A DNA stretch of 64,000 bases from DATJLY01 sp963729295 (GCA_963729295.1 CAVSNJ010000029.1:1-64000); one strand, 5' to 3'; shown: positions 1 through 10,477, counted from the stretch's first letter. The notes: generated by a model not told the origin, from the letters alone. Program-made: numbers and translations.

Positions 1-40
1 AGTAGGCCCCGTTTCTAGATTTGTGGACCGGGTTGCGTCA

Positions 41-181
41 ATGGAACAGGTCTGGAATTTCCTGCGGGCGCCCGCGCTTCATGTCGCGATCGCGCGCGAC
101 GCCTTCGTCTTCGATATCTCGTGGCTCGGCATCGTGCTCGTGATCGCCGGGCTCCTGCTCTGGCGCTACCTGCGACGCTGA
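41..181 (+). CDS. Small single-pass membrane protein (46 aa)
   Basis: Short ORF from ATG at 41 to TGA at 179-181. The N-terminal half is soluble (MEQVWNFLRAP...). A hydrophobic segment at about residues 28-42 (SWLGIVLVIAGLLLW) is followed by a basic end (RYLRR), which suggests one membrane helix with the C-terminus in the cytoplasm. It converges on tuf with only 17 bp between the stop codons. No family is recognised. The hydrophobic block followed by positive charges argues for a real gene, but no clear ribosome binding site is visible. Confidence 0.4.
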   Translation: MEQVWNFLRAPALHVAIARDAFVFDISWLGIVLVIAGLLLWRYLRR

Positions 182-182
182 G

Positions 183-198
183 CCCGTCTATTTCCCGT

Positions 199-204
<6 letters not shown>
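183..204. repeat. 11-bp tandem duplication at the tuf stop codon
   Basis: The sequence cccgtctattt occurs twice back to back (183-193 and 194-204). The second copy overlaps the last tuf codons and the TAG stop. It looks like a simple slippage duplication. Confidence 0.5.
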
Positions 205-1389
<1,185 letters not shown>

Positions 1390-1432
1390 AGGCGGGAGTC
1401 CTTGCGCTTCATTCGGAGAGGAGCGGCCGCGC

Positions 1433-1506
1433 TGGAGCGGGTGAAGGGAATCGAACCCTCGTCGTAAGCTTGGAAGGCTTCTGCTCTACCATTGAGCTAC
1501 ACCCGC
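1433..1506 (-). tRNA. tRNA-Gly(TCC)
   Basis: The minus strand folds as a complete cloverleaf with acceptor stem GCGGGTG/CACCCGC. The anticodon loop CTTCCAA gives anticodon TCC, the T-loop GGTTCGATTCC is standard, and the 3' CCA is encoded at 1433-1435. It lies between tRNA-Tyr and tuf in one direction. Confidence 0.97.
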
Positions 1507-1524
1507 GGCGGGCACGGAGCATGG

Positions 1525-1610
<86 letters not shown>

Positions 1611-1645
1611 GAAACCGCCCGGCGGCCCGGCGCAGCGGAAGCGCG

Positions 1646-1674
1646 GTGATAAGTCCGGGCAATGGGTTTGTCAA
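1646..1674 (-). promoter_or_regulatory. Sigma70-type promoter of tRNA-Tyr/tRNA-Gly/tuf
   Basis: On the minus strand a perfect -35 TTGACA (1669-1674) is followed after exactly 17 bp by TATCAC (1646-1651). It ends about 36 bp upstream of the tRNA-Tyr 5' end, a fitting distance for a processed tRNA leader. Confidence 0.7.
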
Positions 1675-1722
1675 TCGGCCGGGCAGGATGCTTTACTCGC
1701 GCGAGCGATAAGGAGTTCGACT

Positions 1723-2520
1723 GTGCGCGCCGGGAATGCGAGGAAGGAACGAAGCGGTCCGTCCCGCGGCGTGCGCGGTGCGGCGCCCGCGACGAACTGG
1801 ATTTACGGCCGTCATGCCGTCGCCGCCGCACTCGACAATCCGGCACGCCGCATCCGGCGCATCGTCGCAACGCACGAGTTCCTCGCATCGCTCGAGCCGC
1901 TTCTTGCCGCCGCACAAGCCGATCTTCCGGCGGCGCCGGAAATCGTCGATCGGCGCGCCTTGGCCCTTCTGCTGCCGGAGGACGCGGTGCATCAGGGCAT
2001 CGCGATCGCCGCCGATCCCTTGCCGCGGCGGGAGCTCGTCGACCTTCTGGCCGGGCCGCGCGAGGGAGCGAGCGTCATCGTCGTGCTCGACCAGGTGAGC
2101 GATCCGCACAATATCGGCGCGGTCCTGCGCTCGGCGGCGGCCTTTGCCGCGCTTGCCGTCGTCGTGCCGGATCACGGCACGGCGCCCGTCTCGGGCGTAC
2201 TCGCCAAGGCCGCGTCGGGCGCGCTCGAGACCGTGCCGCTCGTGCGCGCCGGCAACTTGGCGCGCGCGCTCGAGCGCGTGAAGGCGGCGGGGTTCTGGTG
2301 CGTCGGTCTCGAAGCCGAGGCGGCGGAAAGCATCGCGAGCCTCGATCTTCCGGAGCGCGTGGCGCTCGTCCTCGGCGCCGAAGGCGGCGGCTTGAGGCGC
2401 CTGACGCGCGAGCATTGCGATTTCCTGGCGCGGCTTCCGACGCAGGCCGGCGCTTCGCTCAACGTGTCGAACGCCGCCGCGGTGGCACTCTACGAAATCG
2501 CGCGGAGGGCGCGCGGCTGA
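1723..2520 (+). CDS. rlmB: TrmH/RlmB-type RNA 2'-O-ribose methyltransferase
   Basis: SPOUT-fold methyltransferase of the TrmH family. RlmB methylates the ribose of G2251 in 23S rRNA with SAM. The start is GTG at 1723, chosen because AGGAG at 1711-1715 is correctly spaced and the longer reading frame would run through the tRNA-Tyr gene. This gives 265 residues. The N-terminal RNA-binding part holds WIYGRHAVAAAL. The SPOUT domain has motif 1 (DPHNIGAVLRSAAAF), motif 2 (LVLGAEGGGLRRL) and motif 3 (LNVSNAAAVALYEIAR). It is divergent from tRNA-Tyr, as often seen in alphaproteobacteria. Other TrmH-type specificity cannot be excluded. Confidence 0.93.
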   Translation: MRAGNARKERSGPSRGVRGAAPATNWIYGRHAVAAALDNPARRIRRIVATHEFLASLEPLLAAAQADLPAAPEIVDRRALALLLPEDAVHQGIAIAADPLPRRELVDLLAGPREGASVIVVLDQVSDPHNIGAVLRSAAAFAALAVVVPDHGTAPVSGVLAKAASGALETVPLVRAGNLARALERVKAAGFWCVGLEAEAAESIASLDLPERVALVLGAEGGGLRRLTREHCDFLARLPTQAGASLNVSNAAAVALYEIARRARG

Positions 2521-2598
2521 TCCGGCGTGCATACGCCTGCACGCGCGGCGCGGGCCGTTGTTTCCGGACCGGCCCGCGGCGCGACAGACTGTAAAACG

Positions 2599-2715
2599 TC
2601 AGCGGTCGTAATGGCCTTCCCGCCAGCCCCAGCCGTGATGGCCATCGTCGATCACGCAGGCCGAAACGGACGCGAGCGTCAACAGCAGAACGACAATTCT
2701 CACCACGGTCTTCAT
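2599..2715 (-). CDS. Tiny lipoprotein (38 aa)
   Basis: Short minus-strand ORF reading MKTVVRIVVLLLTLASVSAC and then a short His/Gly/Trp-rich tail ending in GHYDR. The hydrophobic leader and lipobox SVSAC indicate a lipoprotein with a mature part of only about 19 residues. GGAG lies 8 nt before the ATG. It follows the next small secreted protein gene in the same direction after 68 bp. Function unknown. Confidence 0.55.
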   Translation of the reverse strand: MKTVVRIVVLLLTLASVSACVIDDGHHGWGWREGHYDR

Positions 2716-2783
2716 GCCGAGCTCCGCTCGTTGTTGCCCCCTTTTCCTCAACAAGCGGGGCCGAACGTCCGTTCCCAGTGGGC

Positions 2784-3080
2784 TCAGTGCTGCGGCGGTT
2801 GTTGCGGCGGTTGTTGCTGCTCGGCCGCGTGATCGGCGGCCAGAGAACGGCGCGCGAACGCATCGACGGCGGTCAGTTCATCCGAACATTCGCGCTCGGT
2901 CTTGGCTTGGCGCGCCAGTTGCAGGTGCCGCTCGGCTTCGGTCGTGTTCGGCCCGGGCTTGAGCTTCTCGTGCACGAATTTTTCCGCCTGCGGCAGGTCC
3001 GAACACGGGATGCCCGCGGCGCGGACGGCGACGGGCGCCACGGCCAGCGCCGCGAGCACCGCAAGACTGAGAAGGCGCAT
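2784..3080 (-). CDS. Small secreted protein of unknown function (98 aa)
   Basis: The start at 3080 (MRLLSLAVLAALAVAPVAVRA) is preferred over the longer frame because GGAGG lies 7 nt upstream. Residues 1-21 are a Sec signal peptide ending in RAA. The mature protein is mostly helical (AEKFVHEKLKPG, AERHLQLARQAKTERECSDEL) with two cysteines and ends in a Gln/Pro-rich tail (EQQQPPQQPPQH). Probably periplasmic. No family recognised. Confidence 0.65.
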   Translation of the reverse strand: MRLLSLAVLAALAVAPVAVRAAGIPCSDLPQAEKFVHEKLKPGPNTTEAERHLQLARQAKTERECSDELTAVDAFARRSLAADHAAEQQQPPQQPPQH

Positions 3081-3123
3081 CGATCGACCTCCAGAAACGC
3101 TCATGCCGGCATGAACGGCAGGA

Positions 3124-4161
3124 TCACTCAATCACTTCATCGGCCCGCGCGAGAACGGCGGGCGAAAGAACGAGCCCGATCGCGGCGGCCGTTTTCTTGT
3201 TGATGACGAGGGTAAAGCGCGTTGGCTGCTGCACCGGAAGATCGCCCGGCGATGTCCCGGACAGAATGCGATCGATATATTTCGCGGCGAGCCGCATCTG
3301 CGCGCCGAGATCGACGCCCCACGATACGAGCCCGCCCTCAACGGCAATGACGCGAAAGGCATAGATCGCCGGCAAGCGGTATTGGCTCGCCAGCGCCACG
3401 ATCGTCTCGGCATGGTTGAGGGTGAAGACATCCGAAGGAAGGAGAAGGCCGCCGCCGCCCTTCGTCGCGATCGCCGCCATGGCCGGCGCGATCTCGCCCT
3501 CCTCGCGGAGCTGGACGCCGTCGACGGCAATGCCGAGCGCAGGCGCCGCACCTTCGACCGAGCGCAGGAACGGCGCGACGTAAGGCGCCGTCGCGGGATT
3601 GTAGAGCACGCCGACATGGGCGAGCCCGGGGGCCATCTGCTTCAGGAGAGCGAGCCACTTCTCGCCCATGGTGGGCTCGAAATTGGTGAAGCCGGTGATG
3701 TTGCCGCCCGGATGCGCAAGGTCGGCGACCAAGCCTTGGCCGACCGGGTCCGAGGCCGAGATGAACACGATCGGGATGGTCGACGTCGCGCGCTTGAGCG
3801 GCGCCACGACGGGTTCGCCGCCGGCAAGAATGACGTCGGGCGCGGTCGCGACCATTTGCACCGCGAGCGTCGCGATGCGTCTCGGATCGCCGCCGCCCCA
3901 GCGGTAATCGATGCTGAGATTGCGTCCGCCGACCCAGCCCAGCTCCTGCATCGCCTGGCGGAAAATCGCGCCAAGGTCGGAAACTTCGGGATCGTTCTCG
4001 GCGGTCGGCATGAGGATGCCGATGCGTTTCGTGCCGCCCGATTGCTGCGCCAGCGCCGGACGCGGCGCGAACGCCAATGCGCCCAACGCCGCCAGAAGGT
4101 CGCGCCGAAACAGGCCGGACCTCGATCGCGCGGGCGGGCGAATGTGCGGCTTCGTGGCCAT
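3124..4161 (-). CDS. ABC-transporter-type solute-binding protein (ABC_sub_bind family)
   Basis: Periplasmic binding protein of 345 residues in the family often annotated as ABC transporter substrate-binding protein (PF04392). The N-terminus is basic and holds FRRDLLAALGALAFA, possibly Tat-like, ending at PALAQQ. The mature protein starts with KRIGILMPTAENDP, then LGWVGGRNLSIDYRW and ATSTIPIVFISASDPVGQGLV, all typical of the family. The start at 4161 (MATKPHIRP) places the signal sequence correctly. No permease or ATPase gene is adjacent. The ligand is unknown; in alphaproteobacteria such proteins are numerous and usually uncharacterised. Confidence 0.85.
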   Translation of the reverse strand: MATKPHIRPPARSRSGLFRRDLLAALGALAFAPRPALAQQSGGTKRIGILMPTAENDPEVSDLGAIFRQAMQELGWVGGRNLSIDYRWGGGDPRRIATLAVQMVATAPDVILAGGEPVVAPLKRATSTIPIVFISASDPVGQGLVADLAHPGGNITGFTNFEPTMGEKWLALLKQMAPGLAHVGVLYNPATAPYVAPFLRSVEGAAPALGIAVDGVQLREEGEIAPAMAAIATKGGGGLLLPSDVFTLNHAETIVALASQYRLPAIYAFRVIAVEGGLVSWGVDLGAQMRLAAKYIDRILSGTSPGDLPVQQPTRFTLVINKKTAAAIGLVLSPAVLARADEVIE

Positions 4162-4211
4162 CGAGCGCCGATGATAAGCGCGGGCCCCGCCGCCCGCCAG
4201 CATGCGCCCCC

Positions 4212-5771
4212 TCAGCGCTTGGCCGCGACCTCGTGCGTTTTCAGGACGCGATCGGTGTTGGCGTCGCGCTCCTCGAGGCGGATCGCATAGCGCCACAGCG
4301 TCGAGAGCTGCTCGAGCACGTTCTTCGCATTCGCCTCGTCGAGCTCGACGCCGTTATGGACGGCATGGACGAGGACGAGGCAGCGGTCGCCGGCGAGATC
4401 GACATCGCGGATTTGGATGTCGGGCTCGTGGCGCGCGAGATCGTAATGGCGGGCGAGATGGCGGCGCAGGTCGCGATAGCCGCGCTCGTCATGGATGGCA
4501 TCGACCACCATGGCGTCGGCTTCGCTGTCGTCGAACACCTTGAACAGGCGGAAATCGCGCATGACCTTCGGGCTCAGATACTGGAGCACGAAGCTTTCGT
4601 CGCGATAATTGGCCCAGGCATGACGCAGCGTGCCAAAGGGATCGCCGTTGCCGGCGATCTCGGGGAACCACTCGCGGTCCTCGTCGCTAGGCTCCGTGCA
4701 GATGCGCTTGATGTCGCACATCATGGCGAAGCCCAGGGCATAAGGATTTATGCCGCCATAGCGCTGGTCGTCGTAATCGGGCTGGGCGATCACGCTCGTA
4801 TGCGAGTGCAGGATCTCCAAGAGCGCGCCGTCGCTGATGAATCCCTTCTCGTGCAGACGATTGACGATCGTGTAATGGACGAAGCAGGCGCAGCCTTCGT
4901 TCATCAGCTTCGTCTGCTTCTGCGGATAGTAATATTGCGAGATGTGGCGCGCGACGCGCAGGAGCTCGCGCTCCCAGGGCTTGAGGCGCGGCGCCTGCTT
5001 CTCGAGGAAATAGAGCATGTTCTCTTCGGGCAGGCCGAGCTTCTTGCGCACCTCGGCGAGATCTTTTTCCTGCTCCGCGACGTCCTTGGGCGCGTTGCGG
5101 CCGAGATCGGCCGTGCGCCAGACGTCGTCGTAGTTCTCTTCGAAGAAGCGGCGGCGCTCTTCCTCGCGTTTGCGCTCCTCTTCGAGATTGAGCTTCGGCC
5201 GGCGCGCGTAGCGATGGACGCCGTGGTTCATGAGCGCGTGCGCGGCATCGAGCACGCGCTCCACGGCATCGACGCCGAACTGCTCCTCGCAGCGCGCGAC
5301 GTAATCGCGCGCGAATGCGAGATAGTCGAGGATGCCGGTCGCGTCGGTCCACTGGCGGAAGAGATAGTTGTTCTTGAAGAAATGGTTGTGGCCGAAGGCC
5401 GCGTGCGCGATGACGAGCGTCTGCATCGGCATGGAATTCTCTTCCATGATGTAGCTGATGCAGGGGCTCGAATTGATGACGATCTCGTACGCCAGTCCCT
5501 GAAGACCGCGGCGATAGAGCATCTCCTCGCGCGCGAAGCGCTTGCCGAAGCTCCAATGCCGGTACATGAGCGGCAGCCCGATCGAGGCATAGGCGTCGAG
5601 CATCTGCTCGGACGTGATGACCTCGACCTGGTTCGGATAGGTATCGAGGCCAAGCTCGTTGACGGCGATATCCTCGATCGCACCATAGACGCGGCGGATC
5701 TTCTCGTAGTCCCACTCGGGTCCTTGGAACAGAAGATCCGCGTCGCCGGCGATCGAATTCAACTGGGCCAT
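4212..5771 (-). CDS. spoVR: SpoVR family protein (YcgB-like)
   Basis: 519-residue SpoVR/YcgB-family protein. The family was first named for a Bacillus cortex mutant, but in proteobacteria it travels with PrkA and a DUF444 protein and has no defined reaction. Recognisable features are EWDYEKIRRVYGAIEDIA near the N-terminus, INSSPCISYIMEENSMPMQ, and GHNHFFKNNYLFRQWTDA in the central part. The start at 5771 (MAQLNSIAGDADLLF) lies one base after the DUF444 stop, so translation is probably coupled. Third gene of the prkA operon. Cytoplasmic, no signal peptide. Confidence 0.95.
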   Translation of the reverse strand: MAQLNSIAGDADLLFQGPEWDYEKIRRVYGAIEDIAVNELGLDTYPNQVEVITSEQMLDAYASIGLPLMYRHWSFGKRFAREEMLYRRGLQGLAYEIVINSSPCISYIMEENSMPMQTLVIAHAAFGHNHFFKNNYLFRQWTDATGILDYLAFARDYVARCEEQFGVDAVERVLDAAHALMNHGVHRYARRPKLNLEEERKREEERRRFFEENYDDVWRTADLGRNAPKDVAEQEKDLAEVRKKLGLPEENMLYFLEKQAPRLKPWERELLRVARHISQYYYPQKQTKLMNEGCACFVHYTIVNRLHEKGFISDGALLEILHSHTSVIAQPDYDDQRYGGINPYALGFAMMCDIKRICTEPSDEDREWFPEIAGNGDPFGTLRHAWANYRDESFVLQYLSPKVMRDFRLFKVFDDSEADAMVVDAIHDERGYRDLRRHLARHYDLARHEPDIQIRDVDLAGDRCLVLVHAVHNGVELDEANAKNVLEQLSTLWRYAIRLEERDANTDRVLKTHEVAAKR

Positions 5772-5772
5772 C

Positions 5773-7062
5773 TCAGGCCTCGGTCCGATGCTTTGCGAAC
5801 AGCTCGTGGAAGACCGGGAAGATCTGCGTCGGGTCGGCAACGCGGCGCATCGCGAAGTTCTGATGCTGCTCGGCCACTTGCGCGTAGGTGCGCCAGAGAT
5901 CGGTCGCGGGCGAGGGGAAGCCGTGGCGCAAGGTCGCCTCGGCGCCGACCTCGATATAGGCGAAGTACTGCGTGATCGGCAGGATCTCTTGGCCCAGGAG
6001 CTGGCTGCACCGGTCGCTGTCCTCGGTGTAGTTGTCGCCGTCCGAGGCCTGCGCCGCGTAGATGTTCCAATTGTCCGGGCTGTAGCGCTCGCGCACGACG
6101 CGCATCATCTCCTCGAGCGCGGTCGAGACGATGGTGCCGCCGGTCTCGCGGCTGTGGAAGAACGTATCCTCGTCGACTTCCTGCGCGTTCGAGGTGTGGC
6201 GGATGAAGACGACGTTCACCTGCCTGTAGCGCCGCTCGAGGAAGACGTGGAGAAGGAGGAAGAAGCGCTTGGCCAAGTCCTTCATCGCCTCGGTCATCGA
6301 GCCCGACACGTCCATGAGGCAGAACATCACGGCCTGCGTGTTGGGCTTCGGTACCCGCTCATAGCGGTTGTAGCGCACGTCGACGGGGTCGATATAGGCC
6401 ACGCGGCGGGCGCGGCGCTGCGCCGTCTCGAGATCGTGGCGCGTCTGCTCCGCGCCCTCGGCATCATCGGCGTCGAGCGCGGTCTTGACCTGGCGCTCCA
6501 GGGCTTCGATCTCGTCGGGACGCGGGCGGTGGAGCGAAATGCGGCGCGCCAGGCTGTTGCGCATGGTGCGCACGAGATTGAGGTTCGAGGGCGAGCCCTG
6601 GACCGAGAAGCCGGCGCGCTGGAGCTGCGTCGCCTCGCTCTCCTTGAGCCGCGTCTTGATGAGGTCAGGGAGCTCGAGATCCTCGAAGAAGAGGTCGAGA
6701 AACTCCTCCCTCGACAGCACGAACTCGAACGCGTCCTGCTCGCCGTTATCGTCGGGACTGGCATTGCCGCGGCCGCCCTGGCCACCCTGCGGCCGCTCGA
6801 TCCGGTCGCCGACCACGAATTTCTTGTTGCCCGGCACGACGTAATCGCGCTTGCCGCCGCGGCCTGCATGGCGGAACACCGGCTCGTTGATGCCGCGGGT
6901 CGGGATCGAGATTTTTTCGCCCGAGGCGCCCTCGCCGAGTTTCCGGCGCTTCAGCGCGTCGGCCAGCGCCTCGCGCACCTCGCCGCGGGCGCGGTCGATG
7001 AAGCGCTGGCGGTTGGTGAGGCTCTTGCCCTTTGGATTCGGTCGACGATCGATGATGTTCAT
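5773..7062 (-). CDS. DUF444 family protein (YeaH-like, vWA-type)
   Basis: 429 residues, typical length for the family. It begins MNIIDRRPNPKGKSLTNRQR and contains a glycine-rich linker (GGQGGRGNASPDD). In the C-terminal half FCLMDVSGSM is a MIDAS-like DxSxS motif of a von Willebrand factor A domain, followed by AKRFFLLLHVFLERRY. The family is co-inherited with PrkA kinase and SpoVR and is linked to stress and stationary phase in enterobacteria; the exact molecular role is unknown. It sits between prkA (29 bp upstream) and spoVR (1 bp downstream). Confidence 0.95.
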   Translation of the reverse strand: MNIIDRRPNPKGKSLTNRQRFIDRARGEVREALADALKRRKLGEGASGEKISIPTRGINEPVFRHAGRGGKRDYVVPGNKKFVVGDRIERPQGGQGGRGNASPDDNGEQDAFEFVLSREEFLDLFFEDLELPDLIKTRLKESEATQLQRAGFSVQGSPSNLNLVRTMRNSLARRISLHRPRPDEIEALERQVKTALDADDAEGAEQTRHDLETAQRRARRVAYIDPVDVRYNRYERVPKPNTQAVMFCLMDVSGSMTEAMKDLAKRFFLLLHVFLERRYRQVNVVFIRHTSNAQEVDEDTFFHSRETGGTIVSTALEEMMRVVRERYSPDNWNIYAAQASDGDNYTEDSDRCSQLLGQEILPITQYFAYIEVGAEATLRHGFPSPATDLWRTYAQVAEQHQNFAMRRVADPTQIFPVFHELFAKHRTEA

Positions 7063-7091
7063 CGGGCAAAAGCTTTCGTAGTTGCTTCAGC

Positions 7092-9038
7092 TCATCCGGA
7101 CTTGTTGACGCGCATGTACCACTCGACCAGGCGGCGCACCTGGCGCGGAGTATAGCCGCGCGACACCATCCGCTCTAGGAAATCGCCGTGCTTCTTTTCC
7201 GTCTCGCTGTCCTTCTTGCTGCCGAAGCTGATGACCGGCAGCAGGTCCTCGACCTGCGAGAACATGCGCTTCTCGATCACTTCGCGAAGCTTTTCGTAGG
7301 ACGTCCAGGACGGATTCTTGCCGCCGTGCGCCGCGCGCGCCCGGAGCGCGAACTTCACGACCTCGTTGCGGAAGTCCTTGGGATTGGCGATGCCGGCCGG
7401 CTTCTCGATCTTCGATAGCTCCTGGTTCAAAAGCTCGCGATCCATGAGCTGGCCGGTATCGGGATCCTTGTAGTCCTGATCCTCGATCCAGGCATCGGCA
7501 TAGGCGACGTAGCGGTCGAACAGGTTCTGGCCGTAATCGCCGTAGGATTCGAGATAGGCCTTCTGGATCTCATTGCCGATGAACTCGGCATAGCGCGGCG
7601 CGAGCTCGCCCTTGATGAAGCCCAGGAGCCGCTTCTCCTGATCCTCGCCGAACTGCTCGCGGCGGATCGACTGCTCGAGCACGTACATGAGATGGACCGG
7701 ATCGGCCGAGACTTCCTGCGTGTCGAAATTGAACGTGCTCGACAGAACCTTGAAGGCGAAGCGGGTCGACAAGCCCGTCATGCCTTCGTCGACGCCGGCG
7801 GCGTCGCGATATTCCTGCACCGTCTTGGAGCGCGGGTCGCTGTCCTTGAGGCTCTCGCCGTCATAGGAGCGCATCTTCGAGAACAGGTTGGAGTTCTCGT
7901 GCGCCTTCAAGCGCGACAGCACGCAGAAGCGCGACAGCATCTCGAGCGTGCTGGGCGCGCACGGCGAACTCGAAAGCTCGCTGCTCGCCAGCAGCTTCTC
8001 GTAGATGCGCTGCTCCTCGAGCGCGCGCACGCAATACGGCACCTTGATGACGCAGATGCGGTCGATGAAGGCCTCGTTGTTGCGGTTGTTTTTGAAGCCC
8101 TGCCATTCCGCCTCGTTCGAATGCGCGAGGATGATGCCCTGGTAGGGGATGGCGCCGATATTCTCCGAGCCGATGTAGTTGCTCTCCTGCGTCGCCGTGA
8201 GCAGCGGGTGCAGCATCTTGATCGGCGCCTTGAACATCTCGACGAATTCGAGAATGCCCTGGGTCGTGCGGTTGAGGCCGCCCGAATAGGCATAGGCGTC
8301 GGCATCGGCCTGGCTAAAGAATTCGAGCTTGCGGATATCGACTTTGCCGACGAGCGAGGAAACGTCTTGCGTGTTCTCGTCGCCGGGCTCCGTCTTGGCG
8401 ATGCAGATCTGACGAATGCGCGAGGGATTGATGCGCACCACCGTGAACTTCGAGACGTCGCCGCCGAACTCGTCGAGCCGCTTCATCGCCCAGGGCGAGG
8501 CAAGTCCGGTGAGACGGCGCAATGGGATCTTGTACTGGCGCTCGATCTGGTCGGCCATGCGCAGCGGGTCGAAGAGGCCCAATGGGCTTTCGAACACCGG
8601 GCTTATTTCCTTGCCGGCCTTCAGCACATAGATCGGCATCCGCTCCATCAGGAGCTTCAGCCGCTCGGCGAGCGACGACTTGCCGCCGCCCACCGGGCCC
8701 AGCAGATAGAGCACCTGCTTCCGTTCCTCGAGGCCCTGCGCGGCGTGGCGGAAATAGCCGACGATCCGTTCGATCGTCTCTTCCATGCCGTAGAAATCGG
8801 TGAAGGTCGGATAGACCCGGATGGTCCGGTTCATGAAGATGCGGCCGAGGCGCGGATCGTGGCTCGTATCGACGATCTCGGGCTCGCCGATCGCGGCCAG
8901 CATGCGTTCGGGCGCGCTCGCATAGGCCATCGGCTCGCGCGCGCAGCACTTGAGATAGTCCTCAAGGGACATTTCCGTCTCTTTCTGGCTGTCATACAGC
9001 TTCGAGAAGAGACCAAAGACGCTGTCCTGGTAGTTCAT
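7092..9038 (-). CDS. prkA: PrkA-type serine protein kinase / AAA+ protein (YeaG-like)
   Basis: 648 residues, full family length. PrkA proteins combine an AAA+ core with a C-terminal kinase-like domain and act in general and nutrient stress; some members have been described as proteases. The Walker A motif GPVGGGKS is at residues 114-121. PrkA-typical stretches include FYGMEETIERIVGYF, ENIGAIPYQGIILAHSNEAEW and the C-terminal GYTPRQVRRLVEWYMRVNKSG. The start at 9038 is supported by GAGGTG 6 nt upstream. First gene of a three-gene operon prkA-DUF444-spoVR. Confidence 0.96.
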   Translation of the reverse strand: MNYQDSVFGLFSKLYDSQKETEMSLEDYLKCCAREPMAYASAPERMLAAIGEPEIVDTSHDPRLGRIFMNRTIRVYPTFTDFYGMEETIERIVGYFRHAAQGLEERKQVLYLLGPVGGGKSSLAERLKLLMERMPIYVLKAGKEISPVFESPLGLFDPLRMADQIERQYKIPLRRLTGLASPWAMKRLDEFGGDVSKFTVVRINPSRIRQICIAKTEPGDENTQDVSSLVGKVDIRKLEFFSQADADAYAYSGGLNRTTQGILEFVEMFKAPIKMLHPLLTATQESNYIGSENIGAIPYQGIILAHSNEAEWQGFKNNRNNEAFIDRICVIKVPYCVRALEEQRIYEKLLASSELSSSPCAPSTLEMLSRFCVLSRLKAHENSNLFSKMRSYDGESLKDSDPRSKTVQEYRDAAGVDEGMTGLSTRFAFKVLSSTFNFDTQEVSADPVHLMYVLEQSIRREQFGEDQEKRLLGFIKGELAPRYAEFIGNEIQKAYLESYGDYGQNLFDRYVAYADAWIEDQDYKDPDTGQLMDRELLNQELSKIEKPAGIANPKDFRNEVVKFALRARAAHGGKNPSWTSYEKLREVIEKRMFSQVEDLLPVISFGSKKDSETEKKHGDFLERMVSRGYTPRQVRRLVEWYMRVNKSG

Positions 9039-9655
9039 GCCGCACCTCGATCCTGAATCATGGCCTGATCAGGTCTCCGAGCCATTGCTTTTGAAGATGG
9101 TAGGATAATCATGATTAACTAGACATAAATCGGTCCGCCGGTGTCGGTGCACAAACTGCGCCAGAGCCTTGTGCGCCTTGTGAAACAAGATTTCCTTTGG
9201 GCCGGTTCCAAGGTGGTTTCCGGGCCGGAACGCTTGCATTTCGCGACTGTTACAATCTGCGCCCGCGTGCGACCGTCCGCCGCGGTCCGCCGCCATCCCC
9301 TGCCTTCATCACGCCCGCTCCGGGAGCACGGGTCGGCAATGTGCTTCTTAGCCACACACCGAAACGGCATCGAACCAATCCATCTCCACAACCACGGCGG
9401 CCACGGCCGTGACGGCCGTCACGCCGCCGGATGACAGCATCGCCGAAAATGCGGGCAAAGTTAAGGCTGGATTGAGATTTCGAGGCGGCCCGAAATGCGG
9501 ACGCGGCATGACCCCGATTGCGACTCCGCAGGATTCGCGCGGATTCGAGCCGTCGGCAAAAGATACAGTCGCATACAACATTTCACAGTGTCGCGATGGG
9601 CGGCGCGCGGCGGCACGGGCTTGCGCGGCGACTCGGCGCTGCGCTGCAATATCGT
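9039..9655. other. 617-bp intergenic region upstream of prkA
   Basis: The part next to prkA is AT-rich and holds two short palindromes, CCTGATCAGG (9064-9073) and TAATCATGATTA (9106-9117), candidate operator sites for the prkA operon. The rest contains no convincing gene apart from a weak 30-codon ORF (9348-9440) and a GC-rich near-palindrome around 9400-9425. Confidence 0.4.
9348..9440 (-). CDS. Possible small ORF (30 aa)
   Basis: Minus-strand ORF MLSSGGVTAVTAVAAVVVEM and then DWFDAVSVCG, stop at 9348-9350. A hydrophobic Val/Ala segment is followed by an acidic-aromatic end. No good ribosome binding site. The Val/Ala run partly reflects a local acggccgtgacggccgt repeat, so it may be chance. 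Confidence 0.2.
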   Translation of the reverse strand: MLSSGGVTAVTAVAAVVVEMDWFDAVSVCG

Positions 9656-10477
9656 CTACGAGCCGACGCGCAGCGGCGCCACCAAGCCTCTGAGACAGGC
9701 GATGACGCTCAAGGCGGTGATGCGGCCGGTGCGCGGATTTTCGGACGGCACGTTCTCGATCGTCATGCTGAACCGCGTGCTGTCGGCTTCGACCTCGATC
9801 GTATGAGTGTTGCGCTCGCACGCCGGGTCCGCCCAGATTTCGAGCCGCGTGCGGTCGGGCCCGATCCCGGCGAGCGCCAGCGCCGCGGCGACGTTGACGT
9901 TGGCGGGAAACCCGCGCGCGCCGTCGCGCGCCGTGCCGTCGAACACTTTGAGCGGCCCATTGAGCCGGTCGACCGAGATGCCGTGCTCGATGAGGTACGG
10001 CGCGCCGGCGAGCCCCGCCGGCGGCTTGCGCGAGATCATGCGCACGGACTCGATCTTGCCTTCGGCCGCCGCGCGCACGGCGTCGAGACCGATGAGCGCC
10101 CCGGTCGGTACGATGATGCGTGCGCCGGTCGCCGCCGCGCGATCGATCAGGTCGGCGTTGGCGAGAAGCCCGCCGACGCTCAGCGGCATGAAGATCCGGC
10201 CGGCGTCGATCGCGGGCTCGGCGACCTCGCGAAAATGCTTCGCCGGCAACGCCTCGACGACGATGTCGGCGCGCTCGGCAAGCGCCGCAAGCGACACCAC
10301 GGCCGCGTCGAGGCCGTACTCGCCGAGCCGCGCCGTAGCGCGCGCGGCATCGCGCGCCGTGACGGCGACAAGGGTCAAGCCGGGAATGCCGTGCGCGATG
10401 CGCCGCGCCACGGCCATTCCGACGGCGCCGAGCCCGGCGATGCCGACACCCAGGGACTTGCCATTCGCCGCCATCAT
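9656..10477 (-). CDS. nadX: L-aspartate dehydrogenase family protein
   Basis: 273 residues with the fold of NadX-type aspartate dehydrogenases. These oxidise L-aspartate to iminoaspartate with NAD(P), feeding NAD or amino acid metabolism. The N-terminal Rossmann motif is GVGIAGLGAVGMAVARRI. The central part (PLSVGGLLANADLIDRA, RIIVPTGALIGLDAV) and FPANVNVAAALALAGIGPDR followed by IEVEADSTRFSM are characteristic. GGGAGGG lies upstream of the start. It stands alone without nadA or nadC. The nad role is inferred from the family only. Confidence 0.85.
   Translation of the reverse strand: MMAANGKSLGVGIAGLGAVGMAVARRIAHGIPGLTLVAVTARDAARATARLGEYGLDAAVVSLAALAERADIVVEALPAKHFREVAEPAIDAGRIFMPLSVGGLLANADLIDRAAATGARIIVPTGALIGLDAVRAAAEGKIESVRMISRKPPAGLAGAPYLIEHGISVDRLNGPLKVFDGTARDGARGFPANVNVAAALALAGIGPDRTRLEIWADPACERNTHTIEVEADSTRFSMTIENVPSENPRTGRITALSVIACLRGLVAPLRVGS

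Noticed and set aside
9069..9434. ORFs on both strands upstream of prkA
   Set aside because: No signal peptide, motif or ribosome binding site; composition unlike genes of this genome.
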